The notes: generated from the letters alone by a model not told the origin. Counted from the first letter of the stretch, positions 43,255 to 53,416 are shown. The stretch is DNA of 64,000 nucleotides from Paenarthrobacter sp. A20 (GCF_024168825.1 NZ_JALJWH010000001.1:4712001-4776000), one strand, 5' to 3'. Made by a program: numbers and translations.

Positions 43255-44166
43255 ATGAGTTCCCAGCAATTCCGCACCAGCGGGAGGTCGAGCAAACGGC
43301 CGCTTCAGCAGCGCAACGCAGGCGTTGGAACAGGATTCCTCTTCATCCTGGCCACGATCGCCAACGTGGTGGGCCTTGCCGCGACCTACTACTTCTTTGT
43401 TCGCACCACCATGGGCCAGTTCATCGACGAGTCAGCACTGGTTGAAGCCACGGTGTTGGGCGGAACAGCCGGCAGGGCCTCCACGGAATTCCTGGACATG
43501 CTCCCCATGCTTTCACTGGCGATCGCCGCCATTATGGTGCTCTTCGTGACCATCGCACGCCGCCGCTGGAAGGCTGCCGGCATCGCTGTCGCAGCCTGCG
43601 TCGCAGCCAACGTGGCCACCCAGATCCTCAAGTTCCTCATTCCGGACAGGCCCGACCGCGGTGTGCAAACCCTGGAACTGAACTCACTCCCCTCCGGACA
43701 CACCACGCTGGCCGCCTCCGCCGCTGCCGCAGTGTTCCTCATGGTTTCGCCGCGCTGGCGCCCCTTGGCTGGCTTCCTCGGAAGCTCCTTCGCCGTAGCC
43801 ACCGGGGTCTCCACGCTCATCAACCAATGGCACCGCCCGGCCGACGTCGTGGCAGCCTTCCTGCTCGTTGGAGCTGTCATGCTCCCCGCAGGGTGGCTCA
43901 TCCTGCGCACCGGCAGCAGCTGGAATGTCTGGAAGGGATACGGCGAGCACTGGGCAGCATCCCGACTATGGGTATGGCTCACAGTGATCGCCCTGGTGAT
44001 CGCCGGCATTGTTGCCGCATACTCCCTGCTTCAGGTCATGCCCGGCCTCAGCACCGACAGCACCATCGACTACTTCTGGGCAGGCACGGCGTTCATCGTG
44101 ATCGCCGGATACCTATCAGCTCTCGGCGGCACCTGGCTCTTCGGCCTGGCGGCACGCAAGAGCTAA
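43255..44166 (+). CDS. PAP2-family phosphatase
   Basis: 303 aa integral membrane protein. PAP2 signature in three parts: 'KFLIPDRPDRG', 'LPSGHTTLAAS' and 'STLINQWHRPADVV'. Likely lipid phosphate or undecaprenyl-diphosphate phosphatase. The ATG at 43255 begins a basic N-terminus; an in-frame ATG at 43219 is possible and neither has a good ribosome-binding site. Confidence 0.87.
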   Translation: MSSQQFRTSGRSSKRPLQQRNAGVGTGFLFILATIANVVGLAATYYFFVRTTMGQFIDESALVEATVLGGTAGRASTEFLDMLPMLSLAIAAIMVLFVTIARRRWKAAGIAVAACVAANVATQILKFLIPDRPDRGVQTLELNSLPSGHTTLAASAAAAVFLMVSPRWRPLAGFLGSSFAVATGVSTLINQWHRPADVVAAFLLVGAVMLPAGWLILRTGSSWNVWKGYGEHWAASRLWVWLTVIALVIAGIVAAYSLLQVMPGLSTDSTIDYFWAGTAFIVIAGYLSALGGTWLFGLAARKS

Positions 44167-44237
44167 ACGCGCTTCACGCTCGACGGCGGCGCACCACTTC
44201 GGCGCCGATCGCACCCGAGCCTATGGTGCGATTCGCG

Positions 44238-44459
44238 CTACCCGGCGCGCCTGGCCTGATCCTGGATGAAATGCCGGTCCTCATCAGTGAGCTGCGTCCC
44301 ACCGTGGGCGTCCACGGTGTCGCTCTCCCCCGTCTCGCCATTGATGATCGCTGTGACGGTTCGGGGCACAATCATGGTTCCCGGGTTGTCGATGAGCCAC
44401 TGTTGTGTGTCCGATGAGAGCTGGTCCCAGAATTCTTTGATGTGCACAACAATCAGCAC
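44238..44459 (-). CDS. Small conserved-type hypothetical protein
   Basis: 73 aa, GTG start with GAAGGG just upstream. 'FWDQLSSDTQQWLIDNPGTMIVPRTVTAIIN' pieces and 'LTDEDRHFIQDQA' look like a genuine small soluble protein. No function known. Downstream of, and convergent with, the PAP2 gene. Confidence 0.5.
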   Translation of the reverse strand: MLIVVHIKEFWDQLSSDTQQWLIDNPGTMIVPRTVTAIINGETGESDTVDAHGGTQLTDEDRHFIQDQARRAG

Positions 44460-44679
44460 TGCCCTTCATTGGTGGGGTGTGGATTCATGGAATGCGCCAT
44501 TTGCGCCGGAGTGGTTCTCGGGTGATCGGGGGTGCAGGCCCTCCTTAAGGCTACGCCCGGCGCTACCTATCTTGACCCGAATGCGTCCGGGTTTCTGCGT
44601 GTGACGTCGACGGGGTGCAATCCATGGGTTACAGTTAATCCACTCGATGGATAAACAACGGCTAATCCCAGGAGCCCCC

Positions 44680-46035
44680 ATGTCTTCCACCCTCAGCCCC
44701 GGCTTGAGCCCCACTGCCGGTCGCACTGCTACCGTTCCGGCATCCCGCGATCTCGTGGTGGACTTCATCCGCGTCGCTTGCATGTTTGCCGTAGTGGCCG
44801 TCCACCTGCTCATGATGGGCATCAGCGTGGACTCCTCCGGCGTCGGAGTAGGGAATCCCCTGACCTCCCTGAGCTGGTTCGCACAGGGAACGTGGTTTGG
44901 CCAGGTCATGCCGCTCTTCTTCGTGGTGGGCGGGTTCGCGTCGCTCACCTCATGGCGCAGCCTGCAGCGGAAGGGCGGCGACGCAGGTGACTACCTCCGG
45001 AACAGGGTGCTCCGACTGGTCCGCCCCACGGTCGCCTTGTACGCGTTCCTCGCCATTGCGTTGTGGAGTGCGACGGCGGCTGGCGTCCCGGGCGAGCTGC
45101 TGGCGGTTATCGCTGCGGGCGCTGGAGTCCAGCTGTGGTTCCTCGCTGCGTACCTGATCTGCCAAGCCATGGTGCCAACGATGGCCAAGCTCCATGGCCT
45201 GGCACCGTACCGGACCCTCGCAGCGCTGGCCGCGGGCGCCGTCGTCGTCGATGTCCTTCGCCTGGGCTTGGAGCGCAACCCGTGGGGCTTCGACTCGAAC
45301 CCGATCGGCCTGTTGAATATGGTGTTCGTGTGGGGCTTGCTGCAGCAGCTGGGCTTCTTCTATGCCGATGGATTTTTTGACAGGTTCTCCCGTTGGAAGC
45401 TGGTCATGGCTGCCGCTGCTTGCTACCTCGTTATGGTTCCACTCACTCATTCCGGCCCGTATCCCGTGGATATGCTGACCAGCCAGAACCCGCCGATGTT
45501 CCCGCTCATCCTGGTGGGCTTGGCACATGTGTTGCTGGTGAAGGCCTTGTACCCGGTTCTGCAGCGGTTCGTGCACGTTGGCTGGGTGCAGAAGGTGATG
45601 TTCGTGGTGGGCAGCCGGGCGATGACCATTTACCTGTGGCACCTGCCGTTGATCATCGCAATGTTCGGCCTCGCTTTGATCCTGAGGCTGCCGTTCCCGG
45701 AGCCGGCCAGCACCGAGTGGTGGCTCACCCGGCCTCTGTTCTACGTTGCGGCTTGGGCCTTGGTGCTGCTCGTCTCAACCCCACTGGTCCGCTTGGAGCT
45801 CGCCACCACGGCCCTGGCTTCGGGTGCTTTTAGGCCCGCGATGTGGCGCATCGCTGCAGGGACTGTCCTGGCCATCATCCCGCCGTTCGTAGTGATGAGG
45901 ACGGCCTTGGATGCGGCAAATGCGACGTGGGGCTTGGTGCTGCTGGTGATCGCGGTGGCCCTTGTTACCGGCAAAGTCCCGGACCGGGCGTGGAAGACGC
46001 CGCGGTTGGTGTCATCGGATTCGGTGGCCTCCTGA
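44680..46035 (+). CDS. Acyltransferase family 3 membrane protein
   Basis: 451 aa with about ten membrane segments. 'RDLVVDFIRVACMFAVVAVHLLMMG' and 'VMPLFFVVGGFASLTSW' are the acyltransferase-3 N-terminal signature, with the catalytic His in 'VAVHLLM'. Typically O-acetylates cell-envelope or exported glycans. AGGAG fixes the start at 44680 over an in-frame ATG at 44647. Confidence 0.85.
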   Translation: MSSTLSPGLSPTAGRTATVPASRDLVVDFIRVACMFAVVAVHLLMMGISVDSSGVGVGNPLTSLSWFAQGTWFGQVMPLFFVVGGFASLTSWRSLQRKGGDAGDYLRNRVLRLVRPTVALYAFLAIALWSATAAGVPGELLAVIAAGAGVQLWFLAAYLICQAMVPTMAKLHGLAPYRTLAALAAGAVVVDVLRLGLERNPWGFDSNPIGLLNMVFVWGLLQQLGFFYADGFFDRFSRWKLVMAAAACYLVMVPLTHSGPYPVDMLTSQNPPMFPLILVGLAHVLLVKALYPVLQRFVHVGWVQKVMFVVGSRAMTIYLWHLPLIIAMFGLALILRLPFPEPASTEWWLTRPLFYVAAWALVLLVSTPLVRLELATTALASGAFRPAMWRIAAGTVLAIIPPFVVMRTALDAANATWGLVLLVIAVALVTGKVPDRAWKTPRLVSSDSVAS

Positions 46036-46052
46036 CCCTCTTTGCAACGCCG

Positions 46053-46094
46053 AACGGCCGCAGAACAACCTGATGGGGTTGCTCTGCGGCCGTT
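46053..46094. terminator. Bidirectional terminator between acyltransferase and protease genes
   Basis: 12-bp stem AACGGCCGCAGA (46053-46064) with TCTGCGGCCGTT (46083-46094), extended by CAACC/GGTTG. Confidence 0.75.
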
Positions 46095-46135
46095 GTTGGT
46101 CCAAACAGGGTCAGGAAGCAGCAGCTCCCAAAGGC

Positions 46136-48937
46136 TTATGGCATGCGGTAGAGGAAGGCGGCCATCGCGTCACGGTTGATGGGAGACAGCGGCCTGTAGT
46201 TTCGCTTTCCATCGGCTTCCACCCATCCAGTGGAAATTTCCATGTCCAGCATCCAAGCCATTTCCATATCGAATTGCTGCCCGTACGCAACGTCATTGAA
46301 CGGCGACGGGTATGGGCTGCTGTATTCCGGTGAACCGGCCATCCGGTAAAGGAATGCCGCCATGGCATCACGGTTGATAGGCGTCAGGGGCCGGTATGTC
46401 CGCGAGCCGTCGCCTTCGGTCCAGCCGGAGGAGATCTTCTGATCCGCCAGCCACGCCATTTCCTTGTAGAACTGCTGCGTGGTCAGCACGTCCTTGAACG
46501 GGGACTTGGTCGGCGGAGTGTAAGCCGGCGAACCTGCCAAGCGATACAGAAAGGCGGCCATGGCGTCACGGTTGATGGGCGTCAAGGGCCGGTACGTTAC
46601 GGATTTGTCCGCTTCCACCCATCCCGTAGAGATGCCTTCATCTGCCATCCAGGCCATTTCCCTGTAGAACTGTTGAGTGGTCAGCACGTCCTTGAAGGGC
46701 GAAATGGACGGCGGTACAAAATCCGGACCCTTGGCGCTGAAGCGTTCCGTCCACAATGTGGTGGCGCCGGGCAGAAGTACGTAGCCGTCCTTGGCCGCTG
46801 CCGTTACCGTGATGCGCCCCGTGGCCGAATGTATCCCCGGAGTAACTGGCTCGCCATCAATGAAGTAGTTGGTGCTTTCCGTGTCAGGAATGGCATAAGT
46901 GTCTTTGTCGGCAAAGGGAGCATCGGTAAACACCACAGGCTCAGGCGACACAGCCTTTTCCGCAGGGACCACCAAGGCAGTGGGTTCACTGACAACAGAC
47001 AGCGAATGGTAGGCCTGCTTTGAACCGGAGACCTTGAGAGTAAGCGCCTTGCCGGAGTCCTCTTCAGTCGCCGTATACGTCTTGGCGGTGGCACTTTGGA
47101 TAGGCTCCCCGTTCCGTTGCCATTGCAGGGCCAACTGGACGGGAGCAGGATCCCAACTGCCGGGGTCAGCGGTCAGCGTACCGCCAACATACGCATTACC
47201 GCTGATGGAGGGTACCCCGGCGCTTAGCGTTCCCACCCCGACTGGAGCTGTAGGAGCAGTGGTCACCGCCACGCTGGCTTGGTAGTTCTTGTTTCCGGTA
47301 ACAGTCACAGTGAAAGTCGCGCCCAGGTCTCCGGGCCCCAGCGGATATTGGATCCCAGTGCCGTTGGTAAGGACGCCATTTCGCTTCCACTTGTAGTCCG
47401 TCCACACCTTGCCCGCAGGCTCCCAAACTCCGGGGGACAAGGTCAGCAACCCACCCACCACAGCGTCACCGGAGATGGTGGGAGTCCCGGGAACCACTGG
47501 GGAGGCGTCCGATGCAACGTCATTGAGAGCTGCCGTCGCATCCACCAACCCTGCTCCACAATTGCAGTTGTAGATCGGCCGCGCGGTCGCCTTCAGCTTC
47601 TGCTCTACGTCAGTGGGTGTAAGCGCGGGCAGTTTCGAATACATCAACGCCGCAATTGCTGCTACCTGCGGGGCGGCCATGGAGGTGCCTTCCTTGAGGT
47701 AGTAGTCCTCCGTGGTGGCAACATCCGTGCCGTTATTCAGGGTGGACACGATGCCGTCCGCACTGTTGTAAGTCATGTCCCCACCAGGTGCGGTGACATC
47801 GAGGTTGATTCCGAAGTTTGAGTATGAGGCCCTGTTACCGTCCCGTTTACTGGCACCCACCACCAAAACATTCGTGCAGTTTGCCGGGCTTACCAGCGAT
47901 GCATCAATGTTTTCGTTGCCTGCTGCCACCACCACGGATGCGCCTTTGCTGCGGGCGAAGTCAGTGGCGTTTTGGTACACCGTTGAGCAGGCCGCGCGCC
48001 CACCAAGGCTCAAGTTGATGACGTCGGCAGGGTGGGTATTGTTCGGAACGCCGGCAACACTTCCTCCGGCTGCCCAGATGATCGAATCGGCGATATCGGA
48101 GGTGTATCCGCCGCAGATACCAAGGGCCCGGACGGGCACGATCTTGGCCTTGGGGGCTACTCCCGCAACACCCTGGGTGTTTCCAGCTACAGCAGCAATA
48201 ATGCCGGCGACATGCGTTCCATGCCAGGAGGAATCCTCTGCCGACCATCCAGCACCGCACTGACCGTCGGAGGTTCTGTCGCCCTCATCCTGCGGGTTCC
48301 AATCACGGCCGTTGCCGTCACGGGCGGTTGCTGGGTCACTGATCATGTCGAAACCAGGGAGGACATTGGCGTTTAGATCGCTGTGGTTGAGAATGCCGCT
48401 ATCGATGACGGCCACCACGCTCCCCTCGCCTTGGCTGACATCCCAGGCTCCCAAAACGCCCATCCCGCCGTTGCCAACCCCGTGGGCCCATTGCAGGCGG
48501 TAGTACTCATCATTGGGTGCCACAGCAAAAGGCCGCATGATGGTGTCGGGTTCGGCATATTCAACCCTTGGGTCTGCAGCGAGGGCAGTCACGAGCTCGC
48601 TGGCCTCTTCGGCGTCAAGCTTTCGTTCGGTCCGGACCACCTCCTGCCCCGTGGCCAGAGTACGAACCGCTTGGACTGGTACGCCCACGGTATCGGACGC
48701 CTCGCCAACGGCCGATCGGCGATCCGCCGACTGAATACCTGCCCGTTCCTTGAATTTCACGATGAACTGATCGGTCGGATCCGCCTCGGTGACCGTGGAC
48801 TTCGACAGCGGTGCAGCACTGGGCCTGGGCTCATCGTCTGCAGAAGCAGGGAGGGCCGGCAGCACGGCGCCGGCCATCGCGATTACGACCATCAGTAGTA
48901 CTCGAGAGCGCGCGCTGGCTCTCCGTCGGTTCTGCAT
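46136..48937 (-). CDS. Secreted subtilisin-like protease with SLH-like repeats (copy 1)
   Basis: 933 aa. Signal peptide (about 1-35), I9-type propeptide ('DQFIVKFKERAGI' to 'YAEPDTIMR'), S8 catalytic domain with Asp in 'VAVIDSGI', His in 'HGTHVAGI' and Ser in 'GTSMAAP', two Ig-like repeats ('ISGDAVVGG', 'ISGNAYVGG', each with a Y/W-x-W-x-RNG core), a linker, and three C-terminal SLH-like repeats 'PFKDV-QFY-EMAW-ISTGW-YRPLTPINRDAMAAFLYR'. Such repeats bind cell-wall polymers. ATG at 48937 preferred to an upstream TTG at 48967. Confidence 0.88.
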   Translation of the reverse strand: MQNRRRASARSRVLLMVVIAMAGAVLPALPASADDEPRPSAAPLSKSTVTEADPTDQFIVKFKERAGIQSADRRSAVGEASDTVGVPVQAVRTLATGQEVVRTERKLDAEEASELVTALAADPRVEYAEPDTIMRPFAVAPNDEYYRLQWAHGVGNGGMGVLGAWDVSQGEGSVVAVIDSGILNHSDLNANVLPGFDMISDPATARDGNGRDWNPQDEGDRTSDGQCGAGWSAEDSSWHGTHVAGIIAAVAGNTQGVAGVAPKAKIVPVRALGICGGYTSDIADSIIWAAGGSVAGVPNNTHPADVINLSLGGRAACSTVYQNATDFARSKGASVVVAAGNENIDASLVSPANCTNVLVVGASKRDGNRASYSNFGINLDVTAPGGDMTYNSADGIVSTLNNGTDVATTEDYYLKEGTSMAAPQVAAIAALMYSKLPALTPTDVEQKLKATARPIYNCNCGAGLVDATAALNDVASDASPVVPGTPTISGDAVVGGLLTLSPGVWEPAGKVWTDYKWKRNGVLTNGTGIQYPLGPGDLGATFTVTVTGNKNYQASVAVTTAPTAPVGVGTLSAGVPSISGNAYVGGTLTADPGSWDPAPVQLALQWQRNGEPIQSATAKTYTATEEDSGKALTLKVSGSKQAYHSLSVVSEPTALVVPAEKAVSPEPVVFTDAPFADKDTYAIPDTESTNYFIDGEPVTPGIHSATGRITVTAAAKDGYVLLPGATTLWTERFSAKGPDFVPPSISPFKDVLTTQQFYREMAWMADEGISTGWVEADKSVTYRPLTPINRDAMAAFLYRLAGSPAYTPPTKSPFKDVLTTQQFYKEMAWLADQKISSGWTEGDGSRTYRPLTPINRDAMAAFLYRMAGSPEYSSPYPSPFNDVAYGQQFDMEMAWMLDMEISTGWVEADGKRNYRPLSPINRDAMAAFLYRMP

Positions 48938-48940
48938 AAA

Positions 48941-49050
48941 CAGCGCCCTCTGCTCAAACGCCCCCAAGAGCGCGAAAAAATTGGCCGCGAGTCTACGGCC
49001 AGCATGAGTTTAGCCAGAGAGTTGAGATTCCTGCGAATTACCTGTGAGTC
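48941..49050 (-). repeat. Duplicated protease leader, copy 1
   Basis: About 110 bp before copy 1 almost matching 51953-52061 before copy 2, including GCCGCGAGTCTACGGCC and CCTGCGAATT-CCTGTGAGTC. Shows that the ~3.0-kb tandem duplication took the promoter region along, so both copies should be expressed alike. Confidence 0.75.
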
Positions 49051-49077
49051 GAGTCTCGGATGCTGGGCAACGCCGAG

Positions 49078-49107
49078 GGCCGGCTGCAGAAGATTCTGCA
49101 ACCGGCC
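49078..49107 (-). terminator. Terminator of protease copy 2
   Basis: GGCCGGCTGCAGAA paired with TTCTGCAACCGGCC (one bulge) 26 nt past the stop; no strong T-run. Confidence 0.55.
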
Positions 49108-49132
49108 CCGGTTGATTCGTACTTTGGTGTCG

Positions 49133-51949
49133 CTACGGCATCCGGTAAAGGAAGGCTGCCATGGCGTCGCGGTTGATAGGCGACAGCGGGCGGTATGTGT
49201 ACTGTCCGTCAGCCTCCAGCCAGCCCTTGGAGATCTCTTGTTCGTACATCCACGCCATCTCCTTGTAGAACTGCGTTCCATAGGGGACGTCATAGAATGG
49301 CAGCCAATTTGGCGGCTGGTAGTCGGGCTTGTTCGCCAAGCGGTAGAGGAATGCAGCCATGGCGTCACGGTTGATGGGAGTCAAAGGTCGGTAGGTCCGT
49401 GAACCATCAGATTCCGTCCATCCCGATGAAATGCCTGTTTCAGCCAACCAAGCCATTTCCTTATAGAACTGCTGGGTGGTTGTCACGTCCTTGAACGGTG
49501 ACTTGGCTGGCGGGGTGTAGGTGGGCGATCCCGCCATGCGGTAGAGGAACGCAGCCATCGCGTCACGGTTGATCGGGGTCACGGGACGGTAAGTCACGGA
49601 CTTGTCCGCTTCGACCCATCCCGTGGAGATCTTCCGGTCGGCCATCCATGCCATTTCCTTGTAGAACTGCTGGGTAGTCAGCACGTCCTTGAACGGCGAC
49701 TTGGCTGGAGCCGCGAATGCGGGGCCCTTTGAGCTGAAGTACGCCAGCCATTCGGAGGCTGCACCGTTAGCCAGTGCAAAGCCGTCCTTGATTTTGGCCG
49801 TTACCTTGACTTGGCCACGAGCTGAATATGTCCCGGCCGCAACGGTAGTCCCCGAGATTTGGTATTCAGTGCCAATGGATTCCGGGATCGTGTACTTGTC
49901 GTTCGCCATGTAAGGGGCCTCTGCGAAGCCAACTGCTTTCGGCGTGACCGCTTTGTCGGCCGTCACCACGGTCTGCGTAGCAGCGCTGGTCTTTACCACG
50001 GTGCCGTAAGCCGGTTTTGTGCCAGTTACCTTGACGGTCAGTGCCTTGCCCGCATCTGCATCCGCAAGGGTGTAACCCGTCCCCGTGGCGCCAGGGATGG
50101 CGGCACCGGCCCGATACCACTGGTACGAAAGCTCGACAGGTTCAGGTCCCCATGTTCCCGCGTCCATTGTCAGAGCGTTGCCGACATAGGCCGAGCCGCT
50201 GATGGTGGGAACGTTTGAGGACAACATCCCCGGCTTCACCGTGGCCGTCGGAGCTGAGGTGCCTGAGACCGTGGGATGAAAGTCCTTTTTGGCTGTAACA
50301 GTAAAGGTGAGTGTAGAGCCCAGGTCTTCCGGCAAGAGCGTGTACGAGTAGTCAGTGGCGCCGGGGATCGCCGCCCCGTTTCGGTTCCACTGATGCGTCC
50401 ACTGAGTGAGGTGGTTGAAGGTCCAGTTACCGATGTCCGTCGAGGTCAACGTTTTCCCCACGAAGGGCTCACCCGTGATCACCGGAGTGCCACCAACAAT
50501 TGGCTCAGCTTCCAGCTCAACGTCTCGGAGGGCACCGGTTGCGTTAATGAGCCCTGCCCCACAACCGCTGCACGTTGGTGCCTTGGACGTTGCCTTGAGC
50601 TTCGCTTCTACGTCCTCCGGCTTCAAGGCTGGCAGGACCGACAACATCATTGCTGCCACTCCTGCGACGTGCGGCGCAGCCATGGACGTGCCGGCTTTGA
50701 GGTAGTAGTCCTCCGTTGTGGCGCGGTCGGTACCGTTGTTGAGAGTGGACACGATGCCGCCCAGAACGTCCACGCTCATGTCGCCGCCGGGCGCCATGAC
50801 GTCGATAGCCGCACCGTAGTTGGAGTAATAGGCTTTGCGCTCATCTTTAGTGGTGGCGCCGACGTTGATGACGTCCCGGCAGTTGCCGGGGCTCACCAGC
50901 GATGCGTCGATGTTTTCATTGCCAGCCGATACCACTACCACCGCGCCCTTGCCATGAGCGAAGTCCACGGCGTTCTGGATGGCTGCGGGACACGTGGATC
51001 GCCCACCAAGGCTGAGGTTGATGACGCGGGCAGGGTTGGCGTTCGCGGGAACACCGGGAACGGTTCCCCCTGCGGCCCATAGAATCGAGTCGACAATATC
51101 GGAGGTATAGCCACCGCACGTGCCAATGGTGCGGATGGGCACAACCTTGGCTTTCGGCGCCACGCCGGTGACGCCCTTACCGTTACCACCTACGGCCGCA
51201 ACAATGCCGGCTACGTGCGTCCCGTGCCAGGAAGAAATACTGGCGGGCTCACCCGGCGCGCACTGACCAGCAGTGACGGCGTCTCCTTCATCACGCGGGT
51301 TGGAGTCGCGCCCATTCCCATCGCGTGCAACTGCGGGGTCGTTGATCATGTCGTACCCAGGGAGGACGTTTGCGTTCAGGTCACTGTGGCTCAGAATGCC
51401 GCTGTCGATGACTGCAACTACGCTGCCCTCACCTTGATTGATATCCCAGGCAATTGGCATGCGAATGCCCCCGCTGTCGTTGTCACCCACACCCCACTGA
51501 AAATCAAAGTAGGTGTCGTTGGGCCGGACATCGTGAAGCCGCATGATGGTGTCCGGTTCGGCATATTCCACAGTGGGGTCCGCCGCCAGCGTGGCAGCGA
51601 GCTCACCTGCTTCTTCGGCCCCAAGCTTTCGGTCGGTCTTGACGACCTCCTCGCCCGTTGCGGTGCTGCGAACGGCTTGGACAGGGACGCCTGCTGCACC
51701 GGCAGCCTGGCGAAGAGAAGACTGTCGGTCAGCCGATTGGATGCCCGCTCGTTCTTTGAACTTCACGATGAACTGATCGGTCGGTATCACCGACGATTGG
51801 GTGGCCGTCGACAACGGTGCCGCGCTCGGCGCCGGCACGGGCACGTCATCCGCCACTGCCGGCAACGCTGGCAAACCAGCTCCGACCAACGCGATAACGC
51901 CTACAAGTAGTACTTGAGAGCGCACGCTGGCTCTCCGTCGGTTCTGCAT
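49133..51949 (-). CDS. Secreted subtilisin-like protease with SLH-like repeats (copy 2)
   Basis: 938 aa, same architecture as copy 1: signal peptide, I9-like propeptide, S8 domain with catalytic Asp ('VAVIDSGI'), His ('HGTHVAGIVAAV') and Ser ('GTSMAAPHVAG'), two Ig-like repeats, three SLH-like repeats ending 'DAMAAFLYRMP'. The Ig-like region and the linker are the most diverged parts relative to copy 1, and the catalytic and SLH-like parts the least. ATG at 51949 preferred to an upstream TTG. Confidence 0.88.
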   Translation of the reverse strand: MQNRRRASVRSQVLLVGVIALVGAGLPALPAVADDVPVPAPSAAPLSTATQSSVIPTDQFIVKFKERAGIQSADRQSSLRQAAGAAGVPVQAVRSTATGEEVVKTDRKLGAEEAGELAATLAADPTVEYAEPDTIMRLHDVRPNDTYFDFQWGVGDNDSGGIRMPIAWDINQGEGSVVAVIDSGILSHSDLNANVLPGYDMINDPAVARDGNGRDSNPRDEGDAVTAGQCAPGEPASISSWHGTHVAGIVAAVGGNGKGVTGVAPKAKVVPIRTIGTCGGYTSDIVDSILWAAGGTVPGVPANANPARVINLSLGGRSTCPAAIQNAVDFAHGKGAVVVVSAGNENIDASLVSPGNCRDVINVGATTKDERKAYYSNYGAAIDVMAPGGDMSVDVLGGIVSTLNNGTDRATTEDYYLKAGTSMAAPHVAGVAAMMLSVLPALKPEDVEAKLKATSKAPTCSGCGAGLINATGALRDVELEAEPIVGGTPVITGEPFVGKTLTSTDIGNWTFNHLTQWTHQWNRNGAAIPGATDYSYTLLPEDLGSTLTFTVTAKKDFHPTVSGTSAPTATVKPGMLSSNVPTISGSAYVGNALTMDAGTWGPEPVELSYQWYRAGAAIPGATGTGYTLADADAGKALTVKVTGTKPAYGTVVKTSAATQTVVTADKAVTPKAVGFAEAPYMANDKYTIPESIGTEYQISGTTVAAGTYSARGQVKVTAKIKDGFALANGAASEWLAYFSSKGPAFAAPAKSPFKDVLTTQQFYKEMAWMADRKISTGWVEADKSVTYRPVTPINRDAMAAFLYRMAGSPTYTPPAKSPFKDVTTTQQFYKEMAWLAETGISSGWTESDGSRTYRPLTPINRDAMAAFLYRLANKPDYQPPNWLPFYDVPYGTQFYKEMAWMYEQEISKGWLEADGQYTYRPLSPINRDAMAAFLYRMP

Positions 51950-51952
51950 AGA

Positions 51953-52061
51953 CAGCGCCCTCTGCTCAAACGCCCCCAAGAGCGCGAAAAAATGGCCGCG
52001 AGTCTACGGCCAGCATGAGTTTAGCCACTATCTGGAGTTTCCTGCGAATTTCCTGTGAGTC
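51953..52061 (-). repeat. Duplicated protease leader, copy 2
   Basis: Counterpart of 48941-49050. The rest of the gap up to 52185 holds nothing recognisable. Confidence 0.75.
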
Positions 52062-52185
52062 TTCTCCGGCAGCCGCCCGGGGTTAATGACCGAGGTTCCC
52101 TCCGCAGAAACCGAATCCCAACCTATTGGGGTTTCAGAACGCCCTCGATGGAATGAAAAGGGTCAGGAATCCACGCAGAGAAAGC

Positions 52186-53403
52186 TCAATAGTTACGCCG
52201 GTGTTTTAGCCGCGGAATTGCGACGGCGAACACCGCTGCCGCTGCGAAGCCCAGTACGCCTGTGGCCCAGATGCCGGCGGACAGTGAAATGGCGGCCGTC
52301 AGCCCGGAAAGGAGCACCGGTCCCCCGGTGGCACCCGAATCGGCGATGAAGCGCCAAATGCCCAGGAAGTGACTCCTACCGTTGTCCGGTGAGAAGTCGG
52401 CGCCGAGCGTCATGATGAGTCCGGAGCTGATCCCGTTGCCGAAGCCGATCAGCAGGGCAACCAGCAGCAACGGCACGAACCCGCCAGTGAACGGGATCAG
52501 GATCAGGGCGCTCCCCATAATCACCGTGGACGGGATGGCAACCCACTGCCGCCCCTTCCTGTCCATGAGCTTTCCGGCAGGGTAGAACACCAGCATGTCG
52601 ATCGCTCCGGAAAGGCCGAACAACAGGGAAGCGTGGGTGGCGTCGAGGCCCAGGTGATCCGCCCACAACGGTATGACCACCTGTCGCGAAGCCCGCAAAG
52701 CACTGAGCAGCAGGATTCCGAAACCGACGGACAGGAACACCCCGGCATGGGACACCGCAACGCTCCGCAACGTGGACGCCGGAGGGCGAGGACCGCCGTC
52801 GGACGTGTCTGGGGCCACCAGGTCCGGGATGGTCAGCGACAAAGCCGCAGCCGCCATCATGCCCGCAAAGCCCACCCAGTAGGCCCCGCTGATTCCGGCG
52901 AACTGCATGACGCCGGCACCAACGAACGGCCCAATGAAGATGCCGATCCTGGTCACGCCGCCCAGCGTGGACAGTGCACGGGCGCGGTATAGAACGGGGA
53001 CTGCTTCCGTCAGGAACTTTTGCCGGGCAAGGTTGAAGACGCTGGCGGACATTCCCACCAGAGTCATGGAGGCCGCCAGCAACCAGAGCCCGTGCTCCAT
53101 TTGTGGTGCGAAGGCCGCGGCACCTAGCGCGATTGCGCCCAGGGCTCCGGCACCGACTATCGACCATCGTTCGCCGAACTTCTCCGTGATGATCGACGCC
53201 GGAATGTTGAAGATCCAGGATCCCAGTCCGATCAGCGTCACGATCAACGCGGAAACTGCCACAGAGGCCCCGAGGTCACGTGCCGAGAGAGCGATGACCG
53301 GAAGGACCGCCCCTTCGCCGATACAGAACAGCAGTGCCGGCCCGAAGGCCGGCAATGCGACGCTGCGAAGGCTGAACGCTTGATTCGTCTGGGTCTTGGT
53401 CAT
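52186..53403 (-). CDS. MFS transporter
   Basis: 405 aa, twelve membrane segments, with the loop motif 'IITEKFGERWSIVGAGALGA' between segments 2 and 3 and 'GKLMDRKGRQWVA' in the central loop, as in drug-efflux type major facilitator proteins. Substrate unknown. Start set at 53403 because TAGGAT ends 7 nt upstream (leaderless type); a second ATG at 53412 lies inside that promoter motif. Confidence 0.83.
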   Translation of the reverse strand: MTKTQTNQAFSLRSVALPAFGPALLFCIGEGAVLPVIALSARDLGASVAVSALIVTLIGLGSWIFNIPASIITEKFGERWSIVGAGALGAIALGAAAFAPQMEHGLWLLAASMTLVGMSASVFNLARQKFLTEAVPVLYRARALSTLGGVTRIGIFIGPFVGAGVMQFAGISGAYWVGFAGMMAAAALSLTIPDLVAPDTSDGGPRPPASTLRSVAVSHAGVFLSVGFGILLLSALRASRQVVIPLWADHLGLDATHASLLFGLSGAIDMLVFYPAGKLMDRKGRQWVAIPSTVIMGSALILIPFTGGFVPLLLVALLIGFGNGISSGLIMTLGADFSPDNGRSHFLGIWRFIADSGATGGPVLLSGLTAAISLSAGIWATGVLGFAAAAVFAVAIPRLKHRRNY

Positions 53404-53410
53404 CCCTTTC

Positions 53411-53416
53411 ATCCTA
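53411..53416 (-). promoter_or_regulatory. -10 box of a probably leaderless transcript (MFS gene)
   Basis: TAGGAT within the 15-mer CAGTCCTAGGATGAA (53408-53422, minus strand). The identical 15-mer occurs at 56123-56137 upstream of the Val/Pro-rich secreted protein gene. Confidence 0.45.
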
